A stretch of DNA of 64,000 nt from an uncultured Bryobacterales bacterium (GCA_951813605.1 OX638379.1:186001-250000), one strand, 5' to 3'. Shown: positions 9,656 to 18,374, counted from the stretch's first letter. The notes: generated by a model not told the origin, from the sequence alone. A program made the numbers and translations.

Positions 9656-11158
9656 CTACTTGCCACTACCTGACACGCGAATGCGCTTGAGCAGGCGCAT
9701 CATCTTTGCAACACGCGCGGGCTCGTTCGTGTAGAGGTTGCGTTGCTCGCCAAGATCCTCTTCGAGGTTGTATAGCTGCCCGTACGGTATCGTCCGGTCA
9801 GAGTCAAACGGATTCCATCCCCCGCCGCCCACGGGGCGCCCGCCACCGCCCTGAAACATAAGCAGCTTCCAATCGCCTTCCCTTATCCCGAAACCGCCGC
9901 GGTAGCTGTTGTGGACGAGCGACGTGCGTGCCGGACCGGTCGATTCGCGGCCCAGCAACGACCCGAGGAAGCTGAAGCTGTCTGGAGCGGCACCCTCCGG
10001 CAGCGTCTTACCTAGCAATTCGGCGAATGTCGCAAGCGTGTCAGTCAACGCTACAAGCGCGTCCGACCTCGATCCGGCTTCGATCTTGGCCGGCCAACGC
10101 GCAAGCAGCGGGATACGCTGGCCCCCTTCATATGCTTCGGTCTTCTGGCCCCGCAGCGGACCGTTCACGCGATGTCCGGACAAGTTCCGAACGACTGCGC
10201 CGTTGTCACTGGAGAACAGGACAAGGGTATCCTCGGTCAAGTTCAGTTCATCAACCGTGTCGAGGATGCGTCCGACCGACCAGTCGAGTTCGAGGACGAA
10301 GTCGCCGTAAACTCCGATGCCGCTCTTGCCCCGGAACCGCTCGTTGGGAATAATCGGTCCGTGGGTGTTGCGGTGCGCGAAGTACAGGAAGAATCTCTCG
10401 CCTGCTTTGTCTCGAATCCATGAAACTGCCTTCTCGGTAAGCTGCAGCGCGAGCTCCCTGTGGTCGTACAATGCGCCGACCCCGCCGGTGAAATGATGGC
10501 GTGGCGGGAAACCGAATCGATCCAAGTACGACCTGCGGCCGAGCCACCGGTCATCGCGGTGCAGTCGAAGGGGCGATTCCTTTCGCAGCCCCACGACACG
10601 GTGGTTTTCGATCAAGACGTGCGGCTGCTGTCCGACATGCGGGATACCGAAGTAGTAGTCGAAGCCCACTTCCAGCGGTCCCGGCGCGATCTTTCCGTTG
10701 TAGTCGATGCCTGCTTCCGTCCAGTTTTCGCCGTCAGGTCGCCCGTAGCCGAGGTGCCACTTTCCGACGATCCCGGTCTTGTATCCCGACGCTTTGAGCA
10801 GCATCGGCAGCGTGTAACGGCCCTCTTCGATTAGCAAGGGGTCGTCCGACCACACGTTGGCGGTGCCGGCCCAAGTTCGCCAGCTGTAGCGGCCGGTCAT
10901 TAGCCCGTAGCGCGTGGGCGTGCAGACGGGGTGGGGCGAGTGAGCGTCAGTGAATAGTCGCCCCTCCTTGGCCAGGCGGTCGATGTTTGGGGTTTCGTAT
11001 TGCATCGCCCCATAGGCGCTCAGGTCACCGTAACCGAGATCGTCGGCTAGGATTAGGACGATATTCCTTGGAGTTTCAGCTGCTGGCGAGGGACTGACTG
11101 CCAGGGCCGCGATGGCCACGCAGATCGCAAAAGGCGTTTCTTGAGAGAAGGGTCGCAT
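9656..11158 (-). CDS. Secreted sulfatase (arylsulfatase family)
   Basis: Type I sulfatase that hydrolyses sulfate esters with a formylglycine residue made from cysteine. The 500-residue precursor starts at the ATG at 11158, giving an n-region MRPFSQ, a hydrophobic core and an AAE-type cleavage site; an AGGTG ribosome-binding site lies upstream. ILADDLGYGDL supplies the metal-binding Asp pair near residues 39-40. C79-T-P-T-R is the modification sequence, so an FGE-type maturase is expected elsewhere in the genome. FFLYFAHRNTHGP and LFSSDNGA are further family blocks. The substrate is probably a sulfated glycan or steroid-like ester; it cannot be told from sequence alone. Confidence 0.93.
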   Translation of the reverse strand: MRPFSQETPFAICVAIAALAVSPSPAAETPRNIVLILADDLGYGDLSAYGAMQYETPNIDRLAKEGRLFTDAHSPHPVCTPTRYGLMTGRYSWRTWAGTANVWSDDPLLIEEGRYTLPMLLKASGYKTGIVGKWHLGYGRPDGENWTEAGIDYNGKIAPGPLEVGFDYYFGIPHVGQQPHVLIENHRVVGLRKESPLRLHRDDRWLGRRSYLDRFGFPPRHHFTGGVGALYDHRELALQLTEKAVSWIRDKAGERFFLYFAHRNTHGPIIPNERFRGKSGIGVYGDFVLELDWSVGRILDTVDELNLTEDTLVLFSSDNGAVVRNLSGHRVNGPLRGQKTEAYEGGQRIPLLARWPAKIEAGSRSDALVALTDTLATFAELLGKTLPEGAAPDSFSFLGSLLGRESTGPARTSLVHNSYRGGFGIREGDWKLLMFQGGGGRPVGGGGWNPFDSDRTIPYGQLYNLEEDLGEQRNLYTNEPARVAKMMRLLKRIRVSGSGK

Positions 11159-11381
11159 TGGACACCTAGACTTCGGAATTGTCGGACCCGGGTGTGGCAT
11201 TTTCGTGTCGCGCGGTTGCATCAAGGCGGAACTTCGACAGATTGCAGGGGACCGATCTAGTCGATTCCAGCGCGAGGCGGACTAAGGCAGACCTTGTCCT
11301 GTCCAGGCAAGTCTAACCGACGAGCCCTGCTACGGGTCCAGGTTGCCAGAATTCCGCAGAGTCGTGGAATCAGTGGCTCGA

Positions 11382-11458
11382 TGGTGGGCACGCCCAGACT
11401 CGAACTGGGGACCTCCTGCGTGTGAAGCAGGCGCTCTAACCGACTGAGCTACGTGCCC
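11382..11458 (-). tRNA. tRNA-Val (anticodon CAC)
   Basis: The reverse strand folds as a full cloverleaf. The acceptor stem is GGGCACG with CGTGCCC, the D-arm contains TAGCTCAGTCGGTTAGAGC, the anticodon stem CCTGC/GCAGG encloses the loop TTCACAC (anticodon CAC, reading GTG), and the T-arm loop is GTTCGAGTC. The discriminator base A and the terminal CCA are encoded in the DNA. It is 77 bases long including CCA. Confidence 0.97.
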
Positions 11459-11769
11459 TGAGATGCGAACACGGCAGAAGCAGCCGACTGTGTCGCGGGG
11501 CTCCTCTGCGGATCGGCTTTCCGCTTTCTAGATTGTACAGGCATTTTGCCATCCCTATAGACCGCTAATCTGGACTCTCCAAGCGGACCTCGCAGTGAAG
11601 TCTAATCCCCTAGATGCGCCAGAGGTCTTGCCGGGTTGCGTGTTGGAATCCGCTCTCTGGCGACCGCGCAGTCTGCCTTGCGACATTCACAGACGCTCCA
11701 CGCATTCGATGGCAACCGCGAATCCAGATTTGAACCGGCACGGCCGGCTCGCTGCTCCGCCCTGAGTTC
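11459..11769. other. Intergenic region, nothing seen
   Basis: About 310 bp between the tRNA-Val 5' end and the stop of the aldehyde dehydrogenase gene. It should contain the tRNA promoter on the reverse strand. No gene or repeat was recognised. Confidence 0.5.
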
Positions 11770-13221
11770 TCAATAGCCCAAGTACACGGTCTTGTAGTCT
11801 GTGTAGAAGTCCAGAGCCACAGGACCCTGCTCCTTGGGGCCGAAGCTGGACTCTTTGGACCCGCCGAACGGCAGCTGATATTCCACTCCGGCGCTCGGCA
11901 GATTTACCGTTATCAGCCCGGCCTCGATTCGATTGACGTACTCAAATATGCGCGAGACGTCGCGTGTCTGGATCGAAGCAGATAGGCCGAACTCCGACTT
12001 GTTCGCGATCCGCATGCAGTCCTCGAAGTTCGCGGCTCGCATCACGCCAAGCACGGGGCCGAACACCTCTTCTTGGGCGATGCGCATTCGCTCTGTCACA
12101 CCGCTGAAGACCGTCGGCTCAAAAAAGAAGCCATTTGCGAAGTCGCCGTGGCTCAGAACTTGGCCTCCGCACTCAAGCACCGCTCCTTCGCTTTCGGCGA
12201 TACGACAGTAGCGGTCGTTGGTGTCGAGTTGGTCTTGATCGATCGCAGGGCCGATTTCGACGCCCGGCTCCAGCCCGTTGCCGATTCGCAGTGCGCGCGC
12301 AGCCTCGACAGTGCGCGCTAGGAAATCGTCATGGATCGCGTCCTCGACAATGACCCGGCTTGTCGCTGTGCACTTTTGCCCGGTCGAAAACATTGCTGCG
12401 TTGATCGTGTTGGCGACTGCTTTGTCGATGTCCGCATCGGCCAGCACGATTGTTGGGTTCTTGCCGCCCATCTCGAGTTGGATGCGGATCCGCCGGGCGG
12501 ACGCCTGTCCATGAAGGATTTGACCGATCGGCACTGAGCCGGTGAATGACAATGCCTTCACCGGCTCGGCATGCACCATCGCGTCCCCGACTTCCCCTCC
12601 AGAACCGCAGATCAGGTTCACCACGCCTTTTGGTATGCCTGCCTCGTGGCACGCCTCGGCAATTCGCCAAGCCGAAAGCGGCGCGGCTGTCGCGGGCTTC
12701 ACAAGCGCGGTGTTCCCTGCGACCAAAGCCGGTGCTAGCTTCCACGCAGGGATCGCGCTCGGGAAGTTCCACGGGTTGATCTGAGCCACAACGCCTAGTG
12801 GCCGGCGTACCGCGTACATGAATACGCGGTCTCGTTCGGAAGGAACTTGAATTCCCGGTATCCGTGACCCTTCTCCGGCAAAGTACCGGAAGATGTTGAT
12901 CGAGCGCATCGTCTCGCCTTTCGCCTCGGGCAGGGTCTTGCCTTCTTCGCGAGTCATGTCACTCGCCAGCGAATCGAGATTGCGCTCGAGGAAATCGGCA
13001 ACCTTGTACAGGTAAGCTCCCCGGGCGGGCCCGGCCATTGCCGCCCACGCTGGAAACGCATCCTGGGCCGCCTGAGCCGCCACATTGACGTCAGCCTGGT
13101 TGGCCTTGCAGAAGATGCCTACACAGTCGGAGGTGTCTGCGGGATTTATGTTCTCGAAGGTCCGGTCGGACGTTACCCATTCGCCGTCGATATAGTTCGG
13201 ATAGGTCTTCAGTTCGCTCAC
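11770..13221 (-). CDS. NAD(P)-dependent aldehyde dehydrogenase, 2-oxoglutarate-semialdehyde dehydrogenase-like
   Basis: Aldehyde dehydrogenase superfamily enzyme of 483 residues, the usual length. The catalytic residues are visible: N152 in NPWNFP, E250 in QLEMGGKNP and the nucleophile C284 in FSTGQKCTATSR. The cofactor loop FTGSVPIGQ lies near residue 227. GQKCTATSR and PFGGSKESSFGPKEQG resemble 2-oxoglutarate-semialdehyde (2,5-dioxovalerate) dehydrogenases used in glucarate, arabinose or hydroxyproline catabolism; succinate-semialdehyde dehydrogenase is a less likely alternative. No genes of a complete sugar-acid pathway flank it, so the substrate remains inferred. Confidence 0.88.
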   Translation of the reverse strand: MSELKTYPNYIDGEWVTSDRTFENINPADTSDCVGIFCKANQADVNVAAQAAQDAFPAWAAMAGPARGAYLYKVADFLERNLDSLASDMTREEGKTLPEAKGETMRSINIFRYFAGEGSRIPGIQVPSERDRVFMYAVRRPLGVVAQINPWNFPSAIPAWKLAPALVAGNTALVKPATAAPLSAWRIAEACHEAGIPKGVVNLICGSGGEVGDAMVHAEPVKALSFTGSVPIGQILHGQASARRIRIQLEMGGKNPTIVLADADIDKAVANTINAAMFSTGQKCTATSRVIVEDAIHDDFLARTVEAARALRIGNGLEPGVEIGPAIDQDQLDTNDRYCRIAESEGAVLECGGQVLSHGDFANGFFFEPTVFSGVTERMRIAQEEVFGPVLGVMRAANFEDCMRIANKSEFGLSASIQTRDVSRIFEYVNRIEAGLITVNLPSAGVEYQLPFGGSKESSFGPKEQGPVALDFYTDYKTVYLGY

Positions 13222-13509
13222 TTCAGTCGCCCCAAGTCGCCGTGCCGGGCCGTCCTGTCGGGCCGGTTCGGCAATCCCAAGGTCCCATCATCGCACGCGG
13301 GTCCCGGACTCGAAACTCCTCGGTGCTAGGTCGGCGGCTTCGGCTTTTGGTTGGACGAGCCGTGCAACGAGAACTGGCCCTCAGCAAGACCTTGCACTGG
13401 GACGTTCCGCTGTAGACCAATCAATAATTGGTCGTATGGAGCGGGATCACTCCGGCTTGGTGACGGAGAACTCTTTCGGCACGACACCCGTCAGCCCCGG
13501 CTTGACGCA

Positions 13510-13773
13510 AAGACTGGGAAAATCGGGAATCGGCTGATCGACAATGGCGTCGATGCGTCCGAATTGAGATTCCCTCTGATCGTGCGAAGAGCCCCGATGA
13601 CCGGGCCGCTCTAAACGGAGAGCAAGCGCGAACTCGATGAATTCGCGGCGGCGATGGAAGCCATCGCCAAAGAAGTCGAGACCGACCGCAATCTGGCTTT
13701 TCACGTCCCGGTGACAATGCCTCAGAGAAGGGTCCACGAGGCTAGAGCGCCGTGCCGCTCCGTCGTCACCTAG
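13510..13773 (+). pseudogene. gcvPB: gcvPB (glycine dehydrogenase subunit 2) C-terminal remnant with in-frame stop
   Basis: One forward frame aligns by eye with the C-terminus of glycine-cleavage P-protein subunit 2. It reads RLIDNGVDASELRFPLIV (family: RLxDYGFHPPTxYFPLIV), then a TAA at 13612-13614 where the family has EPTE. It continues in the same frame as TESKRELDEFAAAMEAIAKE and ends with a degenerate TPxRRLDEVRAARKP-like tail before TAG at 13771. Only the last 90 or so residues are recognisable; no upstream part or gcvPA lies nearby. It is therefore a broken fragment, probably left by a deletion or an old duplication. The match is from memory of the family, not from an alignment. Confidence 0.62.
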
Positions 13774-14122
13774 CAGCCGAATGGCGGGATTTAGGCAGCT
13801 GCCGGCGAACCGCTGCAAGTGAGCCGAAGCCGAGAATACATCGGTCTCGGAAACTTGACGCCCGTCGCGGCTGACCCGCAGGATCGCGCCACGCGAAGCC
13901 CCATCATCTCGTCGGCCCCAGAACTCATGGGATTGCTGCCTGTAGTAACCGGAGGATGTCGGACACTGCTGCACTAGGGACGGGATGTCGGACTCAGGGC
14001 CCCGCCTCTTTTCAATCAGGCGGCGAGTTCAGAACCTGCTCCCGATCTCAAAGTTCAATGCATCGAAGCAGCTCATTGTTCATCTCTTGTCTCGTGGGCT
14101 TTGGGTCGTTCGGACCAGCGCT
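13774..14122. other. Intergenic region after the gcvPB remnant
   Basis: About 350 bp with only shadow open frames. The reverse-strand frame here contains GAILRVSRDGRQ, which I could not link to any family. No RNA gene or repeat was seen. The 288 bp before the remnant (13222-13509) is similarly featureless. Confidence 0.4.
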
Positions 14123-15088
14123 CTAGAAATCGCCTTCCCTGACGACGGGACCCTTCTTGGACAGCTTGACCACATTGGCCGGGGACACCGGCTCGTTGTC
14201 CCGCAGTGGGCCCTCGCCCTCTAACGCCATCTCTGCGGCGACGCTGACGAGTCCGCTGAGCTTGTTGGGCCGTGTCAGAGCCTTTCGTTCGGCGTCGTAG
14301 TAGTCGAACCACGGAAGGCCGGCGGCCGTGTAGTCCTTCGCAGTCGGCGGCGTAGTGGGAGGCTTCTCATTGGTCACCTCGACGTACTGGAGACTGTTCA
14401 GGATGTGTACGAAGCAGCGCGACCCCACTGACTGCTCCCAAGCGCTGATGCCAAATGGATCCTCGTGAATTTGCTGTCGCATGAGACCGCCGGGCGCTAG
14501 ACCCATCGCTCCCGGAACCGTGCCCATCATTATCTTTTCAGGCGGCCTCCGATCCTCATATGCAGCGGCCTTTATCGGGTAGACGACAATCTGGAGGCCA
14601 CCATGTCGGCCCTTTCCGGCGAGCTGTTCCTCAGCCGTGTATCCATCACCGAGCGGCATGGCCAAGAACTGCCGGATCAGGCCGTTGCCCGCATAGAAGC
14701 CGTCCAACCAAGGCTGTTCCGGAATCACCATGTAATCTTGGTTCGGCTTCTTGGAAAGGTTGTCGTGCCAGGGTTCCCCCGTCAAGGCGGATACCTTTCC
14801 TGCAGCAACCTTCACCGCCATTGGGTAAGCCGCGGAGAAAGAAAGCCACATCGCCTCGGATTGGTACATCGGCAAGAAGACGCCCCCGTGACGGCGCCAC
14901 GAAGCCGGCACTCGCCGCGCGTAGTCGTCAACGTGTTTCACGGGAAACCGCGAGAATCCCGGCGGAAGCGGATACTCTCTGTTGTCATCGGGAATTCTGA
15001 GAGTCCGCATGAAGCCAATGCTGCACGAGGCATTTCTGTGAACCTCCGGAAAGCTGAATCTTAGTCTGTTACCCGACAGTTCAATCAA
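14123..15088 (-). CDS. Conserved protein of unknown function, operon partner of an XRE regulator
   Basis: A 321-residue cytoplasmic-looking protein with no signal or membrane segment. It has blocks I recognise from a widespread conserved hypothetical family, for example in actinomycetes: RTLRIPDDNREYPLPPGFSRFP near residue 28, GGVFLPMYQSEAMWLSF, DYMVIPEQPWLDG, IRQFLAMPLGDGYTAEEQ and AMGLAPGGLMRQQIHEDPFG. No catalytic motif is evident and the function is unknown. The TTG at 15088 is chosen because the preceding RLRFSFPEVH segment appears conserved; an ATG at 15010 is the alternative. It begins 50 bp after the XRE gene on the same strand, so the two probably form an operon. Confidence 0.72.
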   Translation of the reverse strand: MIELSGNRLRFSFPEVHRNASCSIGFMRTLRIPDDNREYPLPPGFSRFPVKHVDDYARRVPASWRRHGGVFLPMYQSEAMWLSFSAAYPMAVKVAAGKVSALTGEPWHDNLSKKPNQDYMVIPEQPWLDGFYAGNGLIRQFLAMPLGDGYTAEEQLAGKGRHGGLQIVVYPIKAAAYEDRRPPEKIMMGTVPGAMGLAPGGLMRQQIHEDPFGISAWEQSVGSRCFVHILNSLQYVEVTNEKPPTTPPTAKDYTAAGLPWFDYYDAERKALTRPNKLSGLVSVAAEMALEGEGPLRDNEPVSPANVVKLSKKGPVVREGDF

Positions 15089-15137
15089 GATCTCTGTTCT
15101 CCCATTTCTGTGATCTGTTCCTAATTATTCGGAATCA

Positions 15138-15488
15138 CTACCAAACGCCATCTCGGACCTCCCGCACAATGCGCAAGACCGCATGGTCTGGAACCTTCTT
15201 GAGCTGTCGCAGCAGATCGGCGAAAAGAGGTGCCCGCCGGATGATGATCTCCTGTAAGTCTCGGGAGACCTTGCCCGCCAGTGCGAGCAGGACGTCGGGA
15301 TCCTCTTCGAGGTCTGCGGCAATCCGTCGAATTGTTTCCTCGGACGGCGGGGGCACCACTCCACGCTCAATCTTGCTGAGGTAGGCCGGCTCCACCCTGA
15401 CCCTGTGCGCAACCTGGCGCAAGGAATATGAGCGGTCCGTGCTGAGCCGACGCTCCCGCACAACACGCAGGTACGGTCCGAATGTCAT
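15138..15488 (-). CDS. XRE-family helix-turn-helix transcriptional regulator
   Basis: A 116-residue DNA-binding protein. Residues 6-60 form a Cro/CI-type HTH: YSLRQVAHRVRVEPAYLSKIERG carries the recognition helix, and PPSEETIRRIAADLEEDPDVLLALAG is the typical XRE continuation. The C-terminal 40 residues are helical, with no sensor domain. An imperfect 20-bp palindrome lies 7 bp upstream of its start (15495-15514), which suggests autoregulation. It is followed by the conserved gene at 14123-15088 and probably controls it. The arrangement resembles a small regulatory cassette, but no toxin fold is recognisable. Confidence 0.9.
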   Translation of the reverse strand: MTFGPYLRVVRERRLSTDRSYSLRQVAHRVRVEPAYLSKIERGVVPPPSEETIRRIAADLEEDPDVLLALAGKVSRDLQEIIIRRAPLFADLLRQLKKVPDHAVLRIVREVRDGVW

Positions 15489-15494
15489 GAGTAG

Positions 15495-15514
15495 TGTGTA
15501 CTACATACTACACA
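15495..15514 (-). promoter_or_regulatory. Palindromic operator-like site upstream of the XRE gene
   Basis: TGTGTACTACATACTACACA matches its own reverse complement at 16 of 20 positions, with perfect TGTGTA/TACACA ends. It is immediately upstream of the XRE start codon, in a locally AT-rich stretch unlike the flanking GC-rich DNA. The likely reading is an autoregulatory operator overlapping the promoter; binding is not shown. Confidence 0.6.
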
Positions 15515-16216
15515 TTCAATTTCGGAATGTCAAGGCATTGGGCCGCGCCTTCCAGAACCGGCCTCCAAGCCTATCCCAATCGGAATGTGCTCGGTCGCTA
15601 CGAGAGCGTCACTCGGGCCTCTTGCCGGAAACACAAAGGAAGAGTTCAAGCCAGCCCGGTCCTGCACGATTCGGAGGCAAGTGCCTGTCGCCGACGGCGC
15701 GAATGTCAAAGCAGTCAGAAGGGACGGCGATTAGGCCGGCGGGCGTGGAATGGAACCGCTGACACGGCGGTCGCAGCACCACCCTAATCGGGGGAGAGAC
15801 CTTCGGCAACGCGTTCGCAGTGCGGCCGGGCCGAAGACTCGACCACCGATGTCCGTGCAAGTCAAGCGGGTCCGAAGCCACCGGCCGCGCAGGCGGCCTT
15901 GGCGCGCTCATGCTTACGAGGAATGGCGACCGTCAAATGGTTGCACACCGGCTTCGGCTTCGCGGGCCGACCGTCGTCGTAGCTTGCACGTGATGCCAAC
16001 TACGCTGACAGCATGACAAGCGCATCTTCCGGGCCAAAGAGCGACTGGCTGGCGCGCCCGCCGGTCTCCTCCCAACCCTTTCAAAATAGGAATTCTCACC
16101 CTGATTGGCTGCTCGCGGCACGCAATCCGGAAAATCGCTGTCGTATCGTGGGACCAGCAGGACTCGGCGCAGGACGGGGCTCGCCGATGACACGTTGAAT
16201 GAATGGAGCAAGATGA
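15515..16216. other. Intergenic region, no recognisable gene
   Basis: About 700 bp between the XRE operator and the NIPSNAP gene. Open frames of 60-110 codons exist on both strands but are rich in Arg/Ser/Pro and show no family motif, as expected of random GC-rich frames. It should contain the NIPSNAP promoter. Confidence 0.45.
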
Positions 16217-16540
16217 ATGGCGTTTTTCGAACTGAGGCAATACAAGGTACTTCCGGGCAAGATGGACGAATGGGTTCGCTTGATGGAAGAGGAGATCATC
16301 CCGTTCCAGACTGCCAAGGGGATGGTCGTCACTGGCAGCTTCAGAGGCGAATTCGACGATTCCGCCTATTTCTGGATACGCCGATTCGAGACCGAGTCAG
16401 ATCGCGGACGGCTCTACAAAGCCGTGTACGAGAGCGATTTTTGGAAGAATGAAATGGGGCCGAGAATCCCTGAGTTCCTTGACCGCGAACAATCCTTCAT
16501 TACCCGCATCGTTCCGACATCTCGGTCCCCGATGCAGTAG
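16217..16540 (+). CDS. NIPSNAP-family protein
   Basis: A small (107-residue) single-domain protein of the NIPSNAP ferredoxin-like (dimeric alpha/beta barrel) family. FFELRQYKVLPGKMDEWVRLMEE is the characteristic N-terminal strand-helix unit. FWIRRFETESDRGRLYKAVYESDFWKNEM contains the family's conserved strand and the F/Y-x-S-x-x-W region. The bacterial members have no settled function. The ATG at 16217 starts the domain directly. The gene appears monocistronic, with nothing on the same strand within 1.9 kb downstream. Confidence 0.85.
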   Translation: MAFFELRQYKVLPGKMDEWVRLMEEEIIPFQTAKGMVVTGSFRGEFDDSAYFWIRRFETESDRGRLYKAVYESDFWKNEMGPRIPEFLDREQSFITRIVPTSRSPMQ

Positions 16541-16856
16541 GACAGGGATGCCCGAATTGTCGTCTGGCCTCGATCCGCTGTAGCCATTGCGGCACTAGCT
16601 CGTGGGGAAAGAGGCAGCCTTGGTGCTGCGGACAGACGTAGGTCGAGCGCGCCGTGCGCGTCCACGGTGCAAGACATATCGCTGCGCTGGAAAGTCGGGT
16701 GTGCTGCGGAGGGACAAGGACTCTGGAGCGGGCTCGCTGGCCGATTGCCGATCCGGCTGCGCCGGCTTCGATGCTATCGGTGCGGGGAATCGCCGATCTC
16801 CCAGCGGCGCTATCTGCTCGCTAGCGCGCCGAGACCGACCTCCAGCCTGTAGGTTC
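16541..16856. other. Intergenic region, possible decayed zinc-ribbon fragment
   Basis: About 316 bp between the NIPSNAP stop and the stop of the next reverse gene. One forward frame contains RLRCYRCGESPISQRRYLL, reminiscent of a DUF983-type zinc ribbon start, followed at once by a stop. This is too short and degenerate to annotate as a gene. Confidence 0.3.
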
Positions 16857-17144
16857 CTAAGCTTTGGCTTGTACGAAAGCGTCCCGGCTGGCTTCCGACT
16901 CGAAGTAGTGTAATGTGCCGCCAACCTTGGCGCGGACGGCGTGCGCTGGATCCACGTATGTCCCAGTGTGCGGGTCTCGGACGAGCTTGCCGCTGGTGGT
17001 TTTCGGTGTTTGGTCCTTCGAGCTTGATTTGGGACGATTCGATCCACCCATCGCGCGGACCGCGACTCGGCTGATCTCGCGAATGAGGTTACGCAGGATC
17101 GCGAGGCCGATCACGCCGATCAGCAAGAACAGGATGTTTCGCAC
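16857..17144 (-). CDS. Small membrane-anchored protein, PP0621/YHS-like with lost cysteines
   Basis: A 95-residue protein. Residues 1-20 form one hydrophobic helix (NILFLLIGVIGLAILR), then a charged Ser/Lys linker. The C-terminal domain reads LVRDPHTGTYVDPAHAVRAK and GGTLHYFESEASRDAFV. This follows the pattern of PP0621/TRASH-like small proteins (DPxCGTYV...HYFCSxxCRxxF), but every expected metal-binding cysteine is replaced (H or T at the first site, E and A at the others). It probably no longer binds metal. The function is unknown. A strong hairpin separates it from the TPR gene upstream. Confidence 0.68.
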   Translation of the reverse strand: MRNILFLLIGVIGLAILRNLIREISRVAVRAMGGSNRPKSSSKDQTPKTTSGKLVRDPHTGTYVDPAHAVRAKVGGTLHYFESEASRDAFVQAKA

Positions 17145-17168
17145 CGTGAATCGTCCTTCCTTTGATAG

Positions 17169-17201
17169 GAAAGGCGCCAGCCACGCGGCTAGGCGCCTTT
17201 C
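17169..17201 (-). terminator. Hairpin terminator after the TPR gene
   Basis: A near-perfect inverted repeat with arms GAAAGGCGCC and GGCGCCTTTC, extended by inner AGCC/GGCT around a 4-base loop with one bulge. It lies 40 bp past the TPR gene stop on the reverse strand. A true T run is lacking, so it could also act as an mRNA-stabilising hairpin. Confidence 0.6.
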
Positions 17202-17240
17202 TGATGTCGGTAGCGGTCCCGGAGTGTCCGGGTGGCTTCG

Positions 17241-18374
17241 CTAATTCCTTTTTCTCCTCTTCTTGGGCTGCTCGAAAGTTGTCTCAAGCTTGCCGCTCAG
17301 GCTCTGGACCATCGCCTGCGCGCTTGCCGCATACGGCCCTTGCGGTTCCAAGTCCAGATACTTTTGGTAGGCCTCTACCGTACCCGGAGCAGGGACCACC
17401 GAGCCGTCTTCCTTCATCTGAGCCGTGCCGACGAGGACGGTCGCCAGCTGGTAATAGGCGTTCGCGAAGTCAGGCTGAACCTCCGTGGCCTTCTGGAACG
17501 CTGCGATCGCTCGCGCGGTATTCCCCGTGTTGACCATCGTCGCGCCTAGGTTGAAGTAGTACGTGCCGGCGTTGTCCGGGGCCATCTCCGCGGCCTTCTC
17601 CAGTTGAGCTGATCCCTCCTCGACTCGCTGCATCCGGATTAGCAGCAGGCCAAGGTTGTTGTAGTAGGCCGGGTCCGGCTTCAACTCGATGGCCGCGTGG
17701 TAGGCCTGTATCGCCTCCTCGCCGACCGCATCGCGCTCCGTGCCGACCTTCTTGGTGACTAGACCGGCCAGCGCTTCCGCCAAGTTGCCCCAGATGACAT
17801 CCTGCTTGGAGTCGATTTCCGCCGCTTCCTTGAAGTGCTGCACCGCCACCGCATAGTCCTCCAGCCGCTTTGCTTCCATCCCGGCGTTGAAGGTGTCGTT
17901 CAGCTTCTTGTTCTTGCTGATCTGCTGCTGCCGGGCCTTGAGAGCCCTTTCGTACGCCTTGCGCTGGTCTTCGCTCATCGCCGAAAGCTGGTCCTTAGTG
18001 GGGCCCGCTCCGGACTGCGCCGCCTGGGACTCTCTCTGGATCTCGCCAAGATCGAAGTCCAGCGGCTTTTCCTCTCCGAGCTTGACTTGATAGCCATTGA
18101 CGCTGTAGACGGGCTTTTCGCCGATCTCCAGGCGCACGACGTACCGGCCCAGCGGCAGCCCGGCATGGAAGTAGTTTCCGCGCTTGTTGGTCTTGACCTT
18201 GTAGTTCCCGCGCACGCCTTGGCGCTCGATGTAAATCATGGCGTCGCGCACACCTTGGCCATTGGCATCGATCACCTTGCCGCGCACCGAGCCAACTTGG
18301 GCGACAGCGCTTGAAGCGATTAGGGCGAGAGCGAGGGTTGCGAGGACGCTTTTGCGAATCAGATTCCTTGGCAT
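17241..18374 (-). CDS. Exported TPR protein with N-terminal carboxypeptidase-regulatory-like domain
   Basis: A 377-residue secreted protein. The open frame continues far upstream, but the ATG at 18374 gives an evident Sec signal (RNLIRKSVLATLALALIASSAVAQ) and has an AAGGA sequence 9-13 bases before it. Residues 28-105 form a Greek-key domain (GSVRGKVIDANGQGVRDAMIYIERQG) of the carboxypeptidase-regulatory type. A charged helical linker leads into at least three TPR units near residues 180-340, for example PAYYNNLGLLLIRMQRVEEG and AGTYYFNLGATMVNTGNTAR. The C-terminus ends in a basic KKRRKRN tail. It is likely a periplasmic or surface scaffold; no enzyme motif is present. Confidence 0.85.
   Translation of the reverse strand: MPRNLIRKSVLATLALALIASSAVAQVGSVRGKVIDANGQGVRDAMIYIERQGVRGNYKVKTNKRGNYFHAGLPLGRYVVRLEIGEKPVYSVNGYQVKLGEEKPLDFDLGEIQRESQAAQSGAGPTKDQLSAMSEDQRKAYERALKARQQQISKNKKLNDTFNAGMEAKRLEDYAVAVQHFKEAAEIDSKQDVIWGNLAEALAGLVTKKVGTERDAVGEEAIQAYHAAIELKPDPAYYNNLGLLLIRMQRVEEGSAQLEKAAEMAPDNAGTYYFNLGATMVNTGNTARAIAAFQKATEVQPDFANAYYQLATVLVGTAQMKEDGSVVPAPGTVEAYQKYLDLEPQGPYAASAQAMVQSLSGKLETTFEQPKKRRKRN

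Noticed and set aside
13447..13974. A 175-codon reverse open frame
   Set aside because: It is antisense to the gcvPB remnant, has an Arg/Ser-rich composition and no recognisable domain.
16595..16855. Possible DUF983-like zinc-ribbon remnant (RCYRCGESPI)
   Set aside because: A single short CxxC match followed by a stop is too weak to separate from chance.
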